Positions 15,319-24,665 of a stretch of DNA of 45,225 nucleotides are shown here, one piece after another (the first letter of the stretch is position 1; each line of letters opens with the position of its first letter). Below the pieces are notes generated by a model. The model searched no databases, was not told where the DNA came from, and was given only the letters and a program-made list of their open reading frames with translations. Position numbers and translations under genes: made by a program. This DNA is from Bacillota bacterium (GTDB taxonomy: Bacteria; Bacillota; Limnochordia; DTU080), in the NCBI GenBank assembly GCA_012840225.1, contig DULU01000066.1, positions 1-45,225 on the forward strand, read 5' to 3'.

Positions 15319-18222
15319 ATGTTACCAGCAAAACGCCTATTTGGTTTGCTCTGCCTCATCTTTATAGGCACTGCCGGTCTTTTCGGCGGGGTAGTGGCAG
15401 GAGCGGCGCCAGGGACAACGGCAGAGGCAGCGGCTGCGGCAGAGAGTACGATAAAGAGTACGGCAGAGGCGGTAGTAGAGGGCGAAATCTACTCCCTCAC
15501 CACGCTGGTCGGTATCGACGATCTCACGGCGCTGACCCGGGCAGGGGGAGTTACTTTGGCGGGATTCCAGGATGAGGCCGGTGTGCCGGTGCTCTCCGTG
15601 CGCTGGGTGATGCGGGGAGGCATGATGCCGACCTGGACCCTTATATTGCAGGATCACCAGGGCTCGTTTTTGAAAGGCGGCCCAAATGCCGAGATGTCGC
15701 TCGCCTATACCTTCGGCTATCCGGTAGCCGGGCATGTATACCAGACGGTGATTAATTACCAGCCGGAAAATGGCGCTCTCTGGATCTCCGTGATCGATAC
15801 GACCGAGGGGCATGAACTATGCCGACAGCAGTTAGTGGCCGGCACCGGGGTCATGCCCCTTCGCCCTTTTGCGGAAGTAGGTCAGGGGATTGGGGCGGTT
15901 TTGTCGCAGGTGGCGTCCGGGGAGTGGATCCCGGCCGGAATGGCCTGGGAGCTTGTCTCCACCGCTCTTGGCTGGAAAAGAAGTACGGTCGGCTCCCAGG
16001 TGATTAATCAACACCAGTTTGTGGTGGCTGCCGATGCCGGTGATCATCCATATCGGGGCCGGTTCCAGCTGCGCTTCCTTTCCGAAACAACTTCGGGAGG
16101 TGAGGCGTTCGTGCCCCTGCGGAGCACGGCCGGGCAACTCGTGCCGGAAAACCCTGCTGAGCTGCCGCTTGGTGAGAACATAGTGATCCTGGAATATGTG
16201 CAGGACGGCCGGACATGGGTGCTGGGAAGGAGCAATGTGAAATTGGTGCAGGCTCAGGTGACTGCAGCCGTGGAAGTGCGGGAGAGGGCGGATAGTTATA
16301 TTCAAGGCGAAGCCGTTTTGACCAGCGCTGCTCCGGCGGCTGGTGTGGCCTTCGAGATGCTCGCCGACATCGATGTCTGGCGTTATACCGGCAAATGGGA
16401 GCCGGTGGCCAAAAATGTAAAGGTGATGACCGGAGAGGTCACATTTGCCAGGGATGAGCCGGTGATCCTGCCGTTCCGCATGGGCAACCCGGCAGCCGGA
16501 GCCGGGGAGCCGGGCGTCTATCGCATTAACTTCCGCTTTGCGGGTATTCCGGAAAACCACTACCAGTGGGTGTTGGCTGAAGGCGATGCCCGTTGGGATG
16601 ACGGTAAAGGAAATCGCTATACCGGGCGGGAGGTCTTCGTGCGCTCCCGCAACTATGGATCGGCAGTGCCCGAGCTCTTTACGGATCAGGCAGCGGATCT
16701 GCAGGCCCAACTGGAGAAACTGCGAGAGGCAAGAGCCGAGGCAGCTCGGCGGCCCCGCCGGATCATCTTCAACAATGATGGTCATGATGCCGTGAGCCAT
16801 GCCATTAGTCCCACGCCTCAGGGGATGTTGTCCGCCCGTTCTTATCCGCTGATCGTGTCGCAGGTGGACGCCATTTTCTATTCCACCTGGGACGTGGGAC
16901 TGGTGAACACCATCCGCCGCACTGAGATCGGCCGCACCATGACCCTCAAGGGCGATTATTTCCCGAACAATATCACCGCAGATTTGCTGGCCCAGGGCAC
17001 CGATCCCCTGCAGGTGATAGTCGATTTCGGCAAAAAGCACGACATCGAAATCTTCTGGTCTTTGCGTATGAACGACACCCATGATGCCAGCGAGGAGCAT
17101 CAAAGGCAGCCTACCTTCGCCTTCAAAAGCGAGCATCCTCACTATCTGCTGGGTTCGGCCGAACAGCCCACCCTCAGAGGGCGGTGGACCGGATTCAATT
17201 ACGGTCTGCCCGAAGTCAGGGAGATCGCTTTCCGGCTGGTGGAGGAAGTATGTCAAAACTACGACATTGACGGCATTGAACTCGATTTCTTCCGCCACCT
17301 GCAATATTTCAAGAGTGTGGCCTATGATATGCCCGTGACCGAAGCCGAACTGGAGATGATGACGGAACTCGTGCGCCGGATCAGGCATATGACCGAAATG
17401 GAAGGCCTAAAGCGCGGCCGGCCTATCCTCGTGGCCGTGCGGGTGCCGGATTCGGTGGAGTATGCCAGGGACATTGGGTTGGATATCCGCACCTGGCTCG
17501 CCGAAGGGCTGGTCGATCTTCTGATCACTGGCGGTTATTTCAACCTCAATCCGTGGGAATACAGCGTCTCGCTGGCGAAGGAATATGGAGTGCAAGTATA
17601 TGCCAGCCTTGATGAATCCCGCCTGCCCGACACCGACAGGCGCAACTCCATCGAATCATACCGGGCGCAGGCCATGAATGCCTGGCTGGCCGGCGTGGAC
17701 GGGATATATATGTTCAACATCTTCAATCCCCGCCTGCCGCATTTCCAGGAAATCGGCGATCCAAAGCTTATCGCCTTCCGGGACAAGCTCTACTTTGCCA
17801 ACGTGCGCAACCGGGGCGGGAGCGGGAAGACGGTGGAAAAACCCATCACCTGGCTGAAAGACGGGTATGCATATCAGCATATGTCCCGGCTGAGCACATA
17901 TGAACCCATGACCGTCACCAAGAGCCGTGAAGGGGCGGTGGAAATTTGGATCGGCGATGATTTTGCTGCCGCCCGTGCCGCAGGCTACCGGCCGCAAGCC
18001 GTGCTCGAAATCCAGTATAAAGGGCGCATCGAGGATGCGGTGATAAAAGTGAACGGAGATAGGGCGGCGCTGAAAAGCGTCTCAGGCGACAGGGCCTGGT
18101 TTACACTTGATCCCGATATGCTGCGGCAAGGAGCGAACCTGGTCACGGTGGCCATGGCGGAAGTGGCCTCCGCCGGATCCATAACCGTGCAGGATATGGT
18201 GGTGGCCATCAGTTACAGGTAG
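15319..18222 (+). CDS. Secreted GHL10-type (DUF187-like) glycoside hydrolase, large
   Basis: A 967-residue exported protein. ATG 15319 is preferred: AAGGAGAG lies 9 bases before it and it starts a clean signal peptide (KRLFGLLCLIFIGTAGLFGG); a TTG 69 bases upstream lacks both. After an Ala/Thr/Glu-rich low-complexity stretch come roughly 430 residues of beta-rich sequence, probably Ig-like or carbohydrate-binding domains, then a coiled-coil linker (LQAQLEKLREARAEAARR). A TIM barrel follows (about residues 490-860): RRIIFNNDGHDA, then YDIDGIELDFFRH, the likely catalytic strand, and GVDGIYMFN. A small beta domain ends the protein. It should cleave an extracellular glycan for the neighbouring binding protein. 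The linkage is unknown. Confidence 0.82.
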   Translation: MLPAKRLFGLLCLIFIGTAGLFGGVVAGAAPGTTAEAAAAAESTIKSTAEAVVEGEIYSLTTLVGIDDLTALTRAGGVTLAGFQDEAGVPVLSVRWVMRGGMMPTWTLILQDHQGSFLKGGPNAEMSLAYTFGYPVAGHVYQTVINYQPENGALWISVIDTTEGHELCRQQLVAGTGVMPLRPFAEVGQGIGAVLSQVASGEWIPAGMAWELVSTALGWKRSTVGSQVINQHQFVVAADAGDHPYRGRFQLRFLSETTSGGEAFVPLRSTAGQLVPENPAELPLGENIVILEYVQDGRTWVLGRSNVKLVQAQVTAAVEVRERADSYIQGEAVLTSAAPAAGVAFEMLADIDVWRYTGKWEPVAKNVKVMTGEVTFARDEPVILPFRMGNPAAGAGEPGVYRINFRFAGIPENHYQWVLAEGDARWDDGKGNRYTGREVFVRSRNYGSAVPELFTDQAADLQAQLEKLREARAEAARRPRRIIFNNDGHDAVSHAISPTPQGMLSARSYPLIVSQVDAIFYSTWDVGLVNTIRRTEIGRTMTLKGDYFPNNITADLLAQGTDPLQVIVDFGKKHDIEIFWSLRMNDTHDASEEHQRQPTFAFKSEHPHYLLGSAEQPTLRGRWTGFNYGLPEVREIAFRLVEEVCQNYDIDGIELDFFRHLQYFKSVAYDMPVTEAELEMMTELVRRIRHMTEMEGLKRGRPILVAVRVPDSVEYARDIGLDIRTWLAEGLVDLLITGGYFNLNPWEYSVSLAKEYGVQVYASLDESRLPDTDRRNSIESYRAQAMNAWLAGVDGIYMFNIFNPRLPHFQEIGDPKLIAFRDKLYFANVRNRGGSGKTVEKPITWLKDGYAYQHMSRLSTYEPMTVTKSREGAVEIWIGDDFAAARAAGYRPQAVLEIQYKGRIEDAVIKVNGDRAALKSVSGDRAWFTLDPDMLRQGANLVTVAMAEVASAGSITVQDMVVAISYR

Positions 18223-18270
18223 CGGCAGGTAGCGTTAGGTAGCGTCAGGTGACGGCAGGTGGCGGCAGCG
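18211..18270 (+). repeat. Six 10-bp repeats running across the stop codon
   Basis: Six 10-bp units in register: AGTTACAGGT, AGCGGCAGGT, AGCGTTAGGT, AGCGTCAGGT, GACGGCAGGT, GGCGGCAGCG. The TAG stop of the hydrolase gene spans units 1 and 2. TAG or TGA recurs at each of the next junctions, each time in a new frame. Confidence 0.88.
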
Positions 18271-18309
18271 GTCTACAGCTCACCGGTCCAATAAAATAGG
18301 GAAGAGAAG

Positions 18310-18361
18310 GGAGCCGTCTCGTAGGTCGCGGATAAATCCGGCGAGACGGCTCCTTTTTTTG
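18310..18361 (+). terminator. Rho-independent terminator after the GHL10 gene
   Basis: A 12-bp stem GGAGCCGTCTCG / CGAGACGGCTCC with an inner CGGAT-AA-ATCCG stem is followed by eight T residues. It is the strongest terminator in the window and closes the transcript that includes the third binding protein and hydrolase. Confidence 0.92.
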
Positions 18362-18414
18362 CGTTATTATGATAATGTATACAATGAATATATTGCCGGG
18401 CAGGTGTGACCAGG

Positions 18415-20589
18415 ATGAACTATACCGATGAATATGTGGAGCGGGTATATGCCGGTGTGCTGGGGAAAATCATCGGTGTCTATTTAGGGCGGCCGGTGGA
18501 AGGGTGGTCATATGAGCGGATCACGGCGGAAATCGGCGAGGTCGATACCTTCCTCCAGCAGCGCCGGGGAGTGCCGCTGATCGCCGCCGACGACGACATT
18601 TCCGGGACCTTCACCTTTCTGCGAGCTTTACCCGATCACGGGAACAGCATTGAAATCACCCCACGGCAAATCGGCCATACCTGGTTGAATTACATAATCC
18701 CCAACCGGAGCATTCTCTGGTGGGGCGGCTTGGGTATATCCACGGAGCATACCGCCTTTCTGCGCCTCTGCTGCGGCATTCCGGCCCCGCAGAGCGGTTC
18801 CATGGCACTGAACGGTCCGGTGATGGCCGAGCAGATCGGGGCGCAGATATTTATCGACGGCTGGGCCATGGTGGCGCCGGGCGATCCGGAGCTGGCCGCG
18901 GAGTTGGCCCGGCGGGCGGCTTCCGTCAGCCATGACGGTGCTGCCGTGCATGCCGCTCAGGTGCTGGCGGCCATGGAAGCTTTGGCGTTTGTGGAAACCG
19001 ACCGGCTGAAGCTCGTCGCTGCCGGTCTGGCGGTGATTCCCAAGGATTCCATCATCCGCCGGCTTATTGAGGATATCAGGGAGTGGTGGGCCGCCGAGCC
19101 TGATTGGCGGCGGGCCCGGCAAAAACTGGACGATCAATATGGATACAGCAAATTTCCGGGCAATTGCCACGTGGTGCCCAACCATGGCTTGATCATCCTG
19201 GCCTTTATATATGGTGACGATGATTTTCGCCGCACCCTGACTATCGTAAACACCTGCGGCTGGGATACCGATTGCAATTCCGGGAATCTGGGTTGCCTGA
19301 TGGGCATTAAAAATGGTTTGGCGGGGATCGACGGCTCGGCTGCCGACTGGCGGATGGCCGTAGCCGACCGGCTATATTTGCCCACCGCCGACAGCGGCCG
19401 GGTGATCACCGATGCACTGCGGGAAACATATGAGATAGTAAATATCGGCCGGGCTCTGCGGCAATGGCCTCCACTCTTGCCCAAGGATGTGGCTCGCTTT
19501 CACTTTGAGGCGGAGGGCGCGGTGCAGGGGTTTCAGGTGGCCTCGGGGGTAGCGGGCGGGGAACGCCTGCAGCTGAAAAATGTGGCAGGTCACAGTCGCC
19601 TCGGGCGGCGGAGCCTCGCCATATGCTACAAAGGGGTAACTGCAGAAGAACCTGCTGCCATAGCCACGCCGGTTTTTCTGCCTCCGGAGACCTTGGCCTC
19701 CAAAGGCGGAGACACTTACACCCTGATGGCCTCGCCCACCCTCTATTCAGGTCAGCTGGTGAGCTGGGGCGCAGTCGCCGGGGAGGGGAACCGCCACCCT
19801 GTGGAGGGGCGCCTTTTCATCGACACCTTTGATGCCCAAGACCGGCCGACTCGGCTTTTTGCCCCGCCCGTGGTCTTCCTGCCCGGAGCATATCGCCAAG
19901 CTTCCTGGCAGGTACCGGATACGGCCGGACAGCCGATCACCGCCGTCGGCCTGACCATCACCCCGCCGAGTGGGGAAGCTCCGGGTGAAGCAGGCGAAAC
20001 AGGGGATATTTCCGGAGTAATATATCTCGATTATCTCACCTGGAGCGGCAGTCCCCGGATCTTTCTGGGGCCGCAACCCGGCGGCGGCCATATGTGGCGG
20101 CACATGTGGGTGAATGCTGTAGACCATTGGCGAGCGGCCGGAGCCTTCAATATGTGTCAAAATGAAGGGATCGGCCTCCTCATCTGTGGTTCCGGGGAAT
20201 GGGTCGATTACCGGGCCACTGCGACGCTCCGCTCAAATCTGGCCAAAGCTTTCGGCCTGGCAGTGCGGGTCGGCGGTCTGAGACATTACTATGCCCTGCT
20301 ATTGACCGATCAGGACAAAGTGCAGCTGGTGCGGCGCCGGAGCGACGCTGAGGAAGCTGAGGTGTTGGAGGAGAAGAGCTTTGTCTGGGAGAAGGGCGCG
20401 GCCTATCGGTTCGAGCTGGCGGTGAGCGGTTCAATCTTGACTGCTTTAGTGGACGGGCGGCCGGTCTTGTCCACCTTTACCACCTTAGCCATTCCTGATC
20501 CCGCTCCCTTGTCCCGGGGCGGCGGCGTGGCTTTCTATTGCGAGGAAGGACAACTGTCAAGCGCCGGCATTGCCGTATCACCCGTATAA
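18415..20589 (+). CDS. ADP-ribosylglycohydrolase-family protein fused to a C-terminal beta-sandwich region
   Basis: A 724-residue two-part protein. The N-terminal part (about 1-330) is an ADP-ribosylglycohydrolase/DraG-type helical domain: LGKIIGVYLGRPVEGW at the start, ADDDISGTFTFL and the di-magnesium signature GWDTDCNSGNLGCLMG. The C-terminal part (about 350-724) is beta-rich; the last 180 residues (GSGEWVDYRATATLR ... GRPVLSTF ... GGGVAFYCEEG) resemble a LamG/concanavalin-like sandwich as in 3-keto-disaccharide hydrolase domains. No signal peptide. Such fusions in sugar loci more likely act on a glycoside than on ADP-ribosylated protein. ATG 18415 is chosen by similarity of the MNYTDEY start; a GTG lies at 18406. 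It follows a terminator, so it needs its own promoter. Confidence 0.82.
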   Translation: MNYTDEYVERVYAGVLGKIIGVYLGRPVEGWSYERITAEIGEVDTFLQQRRGVPLIAADDDISGTFTFLRALPDHGNSIEITPRQIGHTWLNYIIPNRSILWWGGLGISTEHTAFLRLCCGIPAPQSGSMALNGPVMAEQIGAQIFIDGWAMVAPGDPELAAELARRAASVSHDGAAVHAAQVLAAMEALAFVETDRLKLVAAGLAVIPKDSIIRRLIEDIREWWAAEPDWRRARQKLDDQYGYSKFPGNCHVVPNHGLIILAFIYGDDDFRRTLTIVNTCGWDTDCNSGNLGCLMGIKNGLAGIDGSAADWRMAVADRLYLPTADSGRVITDALRETYEIVNIGRALRQWPPLLPKDVARFHFEAEGAVQGFQVASGVAGGERLQLKNVAGHSRLGRRSLAICYKGVTAEEPAAIATPVFLPPETLASKGGDTYTLMASPTLYSGQLVSWGAVAGEGNRHPVEGRLFIDTFDAQDRPTRLFAPPVVFLPGAYRQASWQVPDTAGQPITAVGLTITPPSGEAPGEAGETGDISGVIYLDYLTWSGSPRIFLGPQPGGGHMWRHMWVNAVDHWRAAGAFNMCQNEGIGLLICGSGEWVDYRATATLRSNLAKAFGLAVRVGGLRHYYALLLTDQDKVQLVRRRSDAEEAEVLEEKSFVWEKGAAYRFELAVSGSILTALVDGRPVLSTFTTLAIPDPAPLSRGGGVAFYCEEGQLSSAGIAVSPV

Positions 20590-20669
20590 ATAGCGGCCGG
20601 TAGCAGGAGATGGCACTTGATAATGGGAAACAATATCAACGGACTTATTATGGAACGGAGGATCAGTAA

Positions 20670-21560
20670 ATGGGAGATATTCGCATTGGTATGATCGGAT
20701 TGGATACCTCGCATGTGGTGGCCTTCACCAAGGTGCTCAATGTAGAAAACGATCCTGAGCATGTCCCCGGCGGTAAGGTGCTGGTGGCTTTTCCGGGCGG
20801 CAGCAAGGATTTAGCCGTCAGCTATACCCGGGTGGATGGCTACGTCGCCAAGTTGCGCGATGATTTTGGCGTGGAGATGGTCGATTCCCCGGCAGCGGTG
20901 GCCGAGCGGTCCGACGCCATCCTCCTGGAAAGCGTCGACGGTAGGCAGCATCTCAGCCAGTTTGAAGAGATTGCTCGCTTCGGCAAACCGGTCTTTATCG
21001 ACAAGCCTTTTACCACCTCTTCGGCGGAGGCCAAGCGCATTTTTGAAATAGCCGGGCAGTATGGCACGCCCGTATTTTCCTCTTCATCCCTGCGTTTTGC
21101 TGCCGGCATCTCCGATCTGGCCAAAGATGAGAAAGTGCTCGGCTGCGTAGCCCACGGGCCGAATGCTATATTGCCCGACTTTCCGGGCATGTTCTGGTAC
21201 GGAATTCACTCGGCCGAGATTCTTTTCTCCCTGATGGGCACAGGCTGCAAAGAGGTGCGGGTCAGCACCACCGAGGGAGCCGATGTGGTGACAGGCACCT
21301 GGCAGGACGACAGGATCGGCGTACTCTACGGCGGCCGCCTGGGCAAAATCACCTTCAGCGCCACCGTCTTTACAGATAAGGGAACCCGCTTTGCCGAAGC
21401 CGCCAAATCTCCATCGGGCTACTACCTGATGCTCAAGGCGATCATGGAATTCTTCAAGACCGGCCGCTCGCCCATACCGCAGGAAGAGACCCTGGAGATC
21501 ATCCGCTTCCTCGAGGCGGCCAACGAAGCCAAGGCCACCGGCAATCCGGTAGCACTCTAG
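20670..21560 (+). CDS. Gfo/Idh/MocA-family oxidoreductase
   Basis: NAD(P)-dependent sugar dehydrogenase-like protein, 296 residues. The N-terminal Rossmann part begins IRIGMIGLDTSHVVAFTK, where the usual second and third glycines of the nucleotide loop are replaced, a form seen in a short subfamily. The family EKPx motif appears as FIDKPFTTSSAEAKRI with Lys kept. The C-terminal half is the usual beta-sheet substrate domain, with HSAEILFSLMG supplying the His-helix. GGAGG lies 9 bases before the ATG. It is 80 bp after the ADP-ribosylglycohydrolase-like gene and probably co-transcribed. Oxidation of a sugar or inositol derivative is likely; the substrate is not known. Confidence 0.86.
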   Translation: MGDIRIGMIGLDTSHVVAFTKVLNVENDPEHVPGGKVLVAFPGGSKDLAVSYTRVDGYVAKLRDDFGVEMVDSPAAVAERSDAILLESVDGRQHLSQFEEIARFGKPVFIDKPFTTSSAEAKRIFEIAGQYGTPVFSSSSLRFAAGISDLAKDEKVLGCVAHGPNAILPDFPGMFWYGIHSAEILFSLMGTGCKEVRVSTTEGADVVTGTWQDDRIGVLYGGRLGKITFSATVFTDKGTRFAEAAKSPSGYYLMLKAIMEFFKTGRSPIPQEETLEIIRFLEAANEAKATGNPVAL

Positions 21561-21562
21561 TT

Positions 21563-21595
21563 AGCCGGCCAGCCGGGCCAGCCGGTCGGCCGGCT
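21563..21595 (+). repeat. GC-rich repeat and hairpin just after a stop codon
   Basis: AGCCGGCC, AGCCGGGCC and AGCCGGTC follow each other directly after the TAG at 21558-21560. The first unit pairs with GGCCGGCT (21588-21595), so the array can fold as an 8-bp hairpin. There is no T-run; terminator function is doubtful. The rest of the spacer to 21777 shows no other feature. Confidence 0.55.
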
Positions 21596-21777
21596 GAGGC
21601 CTGACTAGCTAGGGCCTGAAAGAGCGCAAGGGCAGGCACCTGGGCAGTCCGGATGTCGGATAGCAAATATTTATTATTCCGGTGAATTCTGCCGGCAGGG
21701 TGAATGCATCTTAACTAGAATAATGTCTTTCTCAATGTATAAAGATGTCATTAATCCGGATCCGGAGGGTTTGCTTG

Positions 21778-22383
21778 ATGCCTTTTCTGTTGCTGGTAGG
21801 AGCCTTCCTCATAGGAGCGGTACCTACAGGATACCTGGTCGTCTTGATCAGCAAGGGAGAGAATATCCAGAAAATAGGCAGTGGAAACATAGGCTCCACC
21901 AATGTGGGACGAGTGGCAGGTAAAAAAGCGGCTCTCCTCACCCAGGCCGTCGATGTTTCCAAGGGCGCATTGGTCATGCTTCTGACGCTGGCTTATGTAA
22001 ACTGGCGTCCCACCCCCTGGTTGGTGGAAGGGGTGGCGCTGGCGACCATGCTGGGTAATGCCTATACGCCCTTTCTGCGCTTTAGAGGCGGGAAAGGGGT
22101 AAACACCATGTTCGGCGTGTTTACCCCTCTTTTCCCTCTAGCAGCTGTTTTGTCCTTTTTCTGCCATCTGGTGATCAGGAAGATTACCGGTTTCGTTTCC
22201 CTGGCTTCGCTGGTGGCCGGTTTTGTGGCCATTCTGGCTGCCGGCTTCATCTATGGCTGGACCACCCGCACCGCCGTGCTGATCATCTCCTACCTGTTGG
22301 TGATATGGCTGCACCGGTCCAATATATATCGTTTATATAAGGGATCCGAGCACCGGGAGAGCAAAGCGACCAAGCAGCGCTAG
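21778..22383 (+). CDS. plsY: Glycerol-3-phosphate acyltransferase PlsY
   Basis: Integral membrane enzyme that moves an acyl group from acyl-phosphate to glycerol-3-phosphate, the first step of phospholipid synthesis; 201 residues. All three conserved loops are present: GSGNIGSTNVGR, FLRFRGGKGVNT and LHRSNIYRL. About five membrane segments are visible. ATG 21778 is preferred, with GGAGG nine bases upstream; an ATG 33 bases earlier has no site. The partner plsX is not in the window. It ends 68 bp from the convergent YhcN-like gene. Confidence 0.95.
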   Translation: MPFLLLVGAFLIGAVPTGYLVVLISKGENIQKIGSGNIGSTNVGRVAGKKAALLTQAVDVSKGALVMLLTLAYVNWRPTPWLVEGVALATMLGNAYTPFLRFRGGKGVNTMFGVFTPLFPLAAVLSFFCHLVIRKITGFVSLASLVAGFVAILAAGFIYGWTTRTAVLIISYLLVIWLHRSNIYRLYKGSEHRESKATKQR

Positions 22384-22422
22384 GTCCATGCGGGTGATGC
22401 GGATCAGCCGGCAGAGGAGCGA

Positions 22423-22473
22423 AAGCTTGGCCCCCGGCTTAGAGCTGCCGATCAGCCGGCAGGCGCCAAGCTT
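22423..22473. terminator. Possible shared terminator between convergent plsY and the YhcN-like gene
   Basis: AAGCTTGGC (22423-22431) pairs with GCCAAGCTT (22465-22473), and inner CCGGCT/AGCCGG segments can extend the stem. It overlaps the 3' end of the minus-strand gene. T-runs are short, so the call is weak. Confidence 0.35.
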
Positions 22474-23063
22474 CTCAGCAAAGCGTCGATTTCCGTCCTG
22501 AAGCTGGAGAGCGGTTGCCCGGCGGCAATGCCTTCGCTTATCTTGCGGATGCGCACCACCAGGTCCGGATCGGCCGTGACGATAGCCCTGTCGATGCCGG
22601 GCAGCTCTTCCACCTGATCGGACACCTCATCTTTAACCGCTTCCACCTGGCCACGCACCATATCGTTCAATTCCACAGCCACCAGGGCAATGGAGCCGCT
22701 GGTTATGCCCCAGGCATTTTGCACACCTTCCACACTCCGGGCCGCACTGGCGATGCGCCTGTTCAGCTGCTCGGGACTGTTATCCTCCATGCGATCCGTG
22801 CGGTCGGTTCTATCCGGCATAAAGCCTACATTCTCCCCTCCCGGAGTGCCGGGGAGCGGTGTCTGCTCCAACATATTTCTTCCCCCCGGCGGTATCTGCT
22901 GCCGGTTGTTCAGATTCATAGGCAGCAAAAGCAAAGCCAAAAGCAGAAGACTGCCCAAAGCCACGCCTGGCCATAGCCAACTCCTGCTTCCATCCCTGTC
23001 TCGCCGGCCGTCCCTGTTTTCTTCTCTTTTATCTCTATCCTGCCCCTGATTTTCCTGATCCAT
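22452..23063 (-). CDS. YhcN/YlaJ-family spore protein, membrane-anchored variant
   Basis: A 203-residue protein with a very polar Arg/Asp-rich N-terminus (about 1-28), one membrane segment (WPGVALGSLLLLALLLLP), a Pro/Gly-rich linker containing DRTDRTDR, and a C-terminal YhcN/YlaJ domain (about 105-200). The domain shows the typical run RIASAARSVEGVQNAW, AVELND and KISEGIAAGQPLSSF. Family members in Bacillus are spore-associated lipoproteins; this one lacks a lipobox and seems anchored by the membrane helix instead. The ATG at 23063 is preferred over a TTG one codon earlier. It points to a spore-forming host. Confidence 0.75.
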   Translation of the reverse strand: MDQENQGQDRDKREENRDGRRDRDGSRSWLWPGVALGSLLLLALLLLPMNLNNRQQIPPGGRNMLEQTPLPGTPGGENVGFMPDRTDRTDRMEDNSPEQLNRRIASAARSVEGVQNAWGITSGSIALVAVELNDMVRGQVEAVKDEVSDQVEELPGIDRAIVTADPDLVVRIRKISEGIAAGQPLSSFRTEIDALLRSLAPAG

Positions 23064-23322
23064 CAATCACTACCAACCTTTCTCTCTTTGTGCCTGATTT
23101 GTTGGCGGGGAGATGACGCCGCGACTATTCCCCTTCACATAGTCTAGCTATGTCGGGCAGGCTTTAGTCGCCACAGGCGGCAGGTTTGTATCAGGTTGCA
23201 GCACAAGTGGGAGAAGGAATTTGCTTTAATAAAGGAAATACATAGATGAGGTTTATTAGGCGGTTGTGCCGGGCCGCCGGGCCGGTAAATATAAGCAATG
23301 CAAGATGGAAAGGGTGTTTTTT

Positions 23323-24645
23323 TTGGCAAAAGTTGTCTTCATAGGGGCGGGTAGTTGGGGGTTCACCCGCAACCTGGTGCGCGATCTTTTGACGTTTCCC
23401 CTTCTGCAAGACGCCACCATATCCTTGGTGGATATAAATCCTGATCGTTTGGCCTTTGCCAAGCGGGCGGTGGAGCGCATTATCAAGGAAGGCAATTATG
23501 GGGCGAAAATAGAGACCACTTTAAACAGGCGCGAGGTTCTCGAGGGCGCAGATGCCGTCTTGTGCACTATTTTGGCCGGTGGTGTGCAGGTGTGGCGGCA
23601 TGATATTGAGATACCCAAAAAATACGGGGTCGATTTCAATGTGGGAGATACCCGCGGCACGGCGGGGATATTCAGGGCTCTACGCACCATACCGGAGATG
23701 GTCAACATTTGCCGCGATATGGAAGAGCTTTGTCCCAATGCCATTCTCCTTAATTACACCAACCCCATGGCTATGCTCTGCCGGGCCATGCAGCGGGAAT
23801 CCTCCATTCAGGTGACGGGCTTGTGCCATAGCGTGCAGGGCACTGCCGCCATGCTGGCCCGCTGGATCGGGGCACCGATGTCGGAAGTGGATTATGTCTG
23901 TGCCGGCATCAACCATCAGGCCTTTTACCTGAAGTACACCTGGAAGGGTGAGGATGCATATCCGCTGATCCGGGAAGCCGTCAAGAAGCCTGAGATTTAT
24001 AATCAGGAACTGGTGCGCAACGAGATGTTCCTCCACCTGGATTATTATGTCACCGAATCGAGCGGGCATAATTCCGAGTATAACTGGTGGTTCCGCAAGC
24101 GTCCCGATCTGATCGAGAAGTATTGCCTGCACGGGACGAACTGGAATCCGGGTAAACATGCGTATATCCTGGAGACCTACCTGTCCCGGGAAGACACCTG
24201 GCGGGCCGACGCGGAAAAATGGTTTGAGCGGCCGATCGATCTGCGGCGCGGCAATGAGTATGCGGCTTCCATCATCAACGCTTATCTGGGCGGCGAGCCG
24301 TTTGAATTCAACGGCAATGTGCCCAACAAGGGCTTGATCCCCAATCTGCCGTATGATGCCTGCGTGGAGGTGCCCGTCGTTGCCAACCGGCGCGGCTTCA
24401 ACTCCATCTTTGTCGGGCCGTTGCCGCCACAGCTCGCGGCATTGAACAATCTCAACATCGCCATTGAGGAGATGGCGGTGGAAGCCGCTCTGACCGGCAA
24501 TCCGCGCTTGGTCTTCCAGGCCTGCGCTTATGATCCGGTGGCGGCCTCGGTATTGTCGCTTGCCGAGATCAAAGATATGGTGCAGACGATGCTGAAGCAG
24601 AACGAACCGTATCTGCCTCAGTTTAAGCACATTAATATCGATTAG
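23323..24645 (+). CDS. melA: Alpha-galactosidase, GH4 family (MelA type)
   Basis: NAD- and Mn-dependent alpha-galactosidase of family GH4, 440 residues, cytoplasmic. It opens with the Rossmann loop [17 protein letters not shown]. Key motifs are [10 protein letters not shown], the metal-binding [14 protein letters not shown] and [11 protein letters not shown], then [16 protein letters not shown]. All match MelA rather than the 6-phospho-glycosidase branch. GH4 enzymes use an oxidation-elimination route through a 3-keto sugar. A TTG start at 23323 fits the family N-terminus and has AAAGGGTG upstream; an in-frame ATG (23305) would add six residues. It stands alone, closed by the hairpin at 24666. 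Alpha-galacturonidase is an alternative, but the motifs favour MelA. Confidence 0.88.
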   Translation: MAKVVFIGAGSWGFTRNLVRDLLTFPLLQDATISLVDINPDRLAFAKRAVERIIKEGNYGAKIETTLNRREVLEGADAVLCTILAGGVQVWRHDIEIPKKYGVDFNVGDTRGTAGIFRALRTIPEMVNICRDMEELCPNAILLNYTNPMAMLCRAMQRESSIQVTGLCHSVQGTAAMLARWIGAPMSEVDYVCAGINHQAFYLKYTWKGEDAYPLIREAVKKPEIYNQELVRNEMFLHLDYYVTESSGHNSEYNWWFRKRPDLIEKYCLHGTNWNPGKHAYILETYLSREDTWRADAEKWFERPIDLRRGNEYAASIINAYLGGEPFEFNGNVPNKGLIPNLPYDACVEVPVVANRRGFNSIFVGPLPPQLAALNNLNIAIEEMAVEAALTGNPRLVFQACAYDPVAASVLSLAEIKDMVQTMLKQNEPYLPQFKHINID

Positions 24646-24665
24646 GTAGTCACAAGGTAGTCATG

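Noticed and set aside
18376-18383. Palindrome TGTATACA upstream of the ADP-ribosylglycohydrolase gene
   Set aside because: Only 8 bp and AT-rich; no second copy of similar context found elsewhere in the window. It may be part of a promoter but cannot be supported as an operator.
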